Assembly (NCBI GenBank): GCA_005884855.1
Contig: VAZS01000432.1
Location: 1-5,078 of the forward strand
Direction: 5' to 3'
Source: Alphaproteobacteria bacterium
GTDB lineage: Bacteria; Pseudomonadota; Alphaproteobacteria; Rhizobiales; Xanthobacteraceae
DNA: 5,078 nt
Under the pieces are notes generated by a model. That model was not told the DNA's origin. It saw only the letters and a program-made list of their open reading frames with translations, and searched no databases. Positions 4,727-5,078 of the stretch are shown here, piece after piece. The translations under genes and the position numbers were made by a program. Position 1 is the stretch's first letter. The number at the start of each line of letters is the position of its first letter.

Positions 4727-5078
4727 TAACTCACCACCACCCGCCTTGGCTCGACGATCTCGAACATGCGCGGGAATTCGTCCATTAGCCCCATCAACTC
4801 GGCAAGGCGCATCGCATCGCCGGTGAATTTGATCTTGCCGCTCGCGATCGCTTCCGGAAAACTCGTCTGCTTCGCGATCGCCTCATCGAGGATCGAGCGT
4901 GACAGCGTAAAGCTGGCGTCTGCCTTAGCGTCTTGCGCGCCTTCAAGATAGGTCAGCGCGCAATTCTCCAGCGTCAGCACGAATTTCTCTTTGGTATCGG
5001 TAAAACTCCAGTTGAGCACGATGTGCTTGCCTTCGGCCTTTGGCCCGTTCAGCCTGACGCCGAGCACGTCCCACAACT
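4726..5078 (-). CDS. Alkyl sulfatase (SdsA1-type), C-terminal SCP2-like domain (5' end cut by window edge)
   Basis: The frame enters open from base 5078 and ends at TAG (4728-4726), giving the last 116 or so residues. A TTG at 5076 is an internal Leu codon, not a start. The sequence matches the C-terminal domain of the SdsA1/YjcS alkyl sulfatases: a V/LWDVLGVRLNGPKAEGKHI opening, then LNWSFTD, LENCALTYL, the alpha-helical SILDEAIAKQTSFPEAI and GKIKFTGD. The domain has the sterol-carrier-protein-2 fold and is thought to hold the alkyl chain, while the metallo-beta-lactamase domain (outside the window) cleaves the sulfate ester of substrates such as dodecyl sulfate. The full enzyme is normally about 650 residues. 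The zinc ligands cannot be checked here. The VOC gene follows after 50 bp in the same direction. Confidence 0.85.
   Translation of the reverse strand, partial: LWDVLGVRLNGPKAEGKHIVLNWSFTDTKEKFVLTLENCALTYLEGAQDAKADASFTLSRSILDEAIAKQTSFPEAIASGKIKFTGDAMRLAELMGLMDEFPRMFEIVEPRRVVVS

Overview
The window looks like chromosomal DNA of an alphaproteobacterium, most probably Bradyrhizobium or a near relative (Nitrobacteraceae). The evidence is high GC, protein sequences typical of that group, a sigma-EcfG-type promoter (GGAAC-N16-CGTT), and a long intergenic stretch made of palindromic sequences that I recognise from memory as scattered through Bradyrhizobium and Rhodopseudomonas genomes. No database search was possible, so the taxon is an inference.

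Left part (1-3570): two divergent transcription units share a 290-bp intergenic region (2210-2499). Leftward on the minus strand lie a 587-aa ABC exporter half-transporter (446-2209) and, 58 bp further on, the N-terminal 129 residues of an amylo-alpha-1,6-glucosidase / glycogen-debranching-type enzyme (1-387, cut by the window edge). Rightward on the plus strand lies a 356-aa GT-B fold, family 4 glycosyltransferase (2500-3570). Between them is a perfect 7-bp inverted repeat, GGGGAAC-N17-GTTCCCC. It reads as a perfect EcfG general-stress promoter toward the glycosyltransferase and as a one-mismatch EcfG promoter toward the ABC gene. This suggests a stress-induced sugar-polymer or glycoconjugate module: one enzyme transferring sugar, one trimming alpha-glucan, one exporter.

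Middle (3571-4297): 727 bp with no gene I can support. It holds a possible hairpin terminator after the glycosyltransferase, a two-hairpin REPIN-like palindromic element (3598-3698), a longer conserved-looking intergenic repeat (about 3773-4058), and a run of degenerate palindromes and a 20-bp tandem duplication up to the stop of the next gene.

Right part (4298-5078), minus strand: the C-terminal SCP2-like domain of an SdsA1-type alkyl sulfatase enters from the right edge (4726-5078). It is followed after 50 bp by a complete 125-aa VOC/glyoxalase-fold protein (4298-4675). The two probably form one short transcription unit unrelated to the left module.
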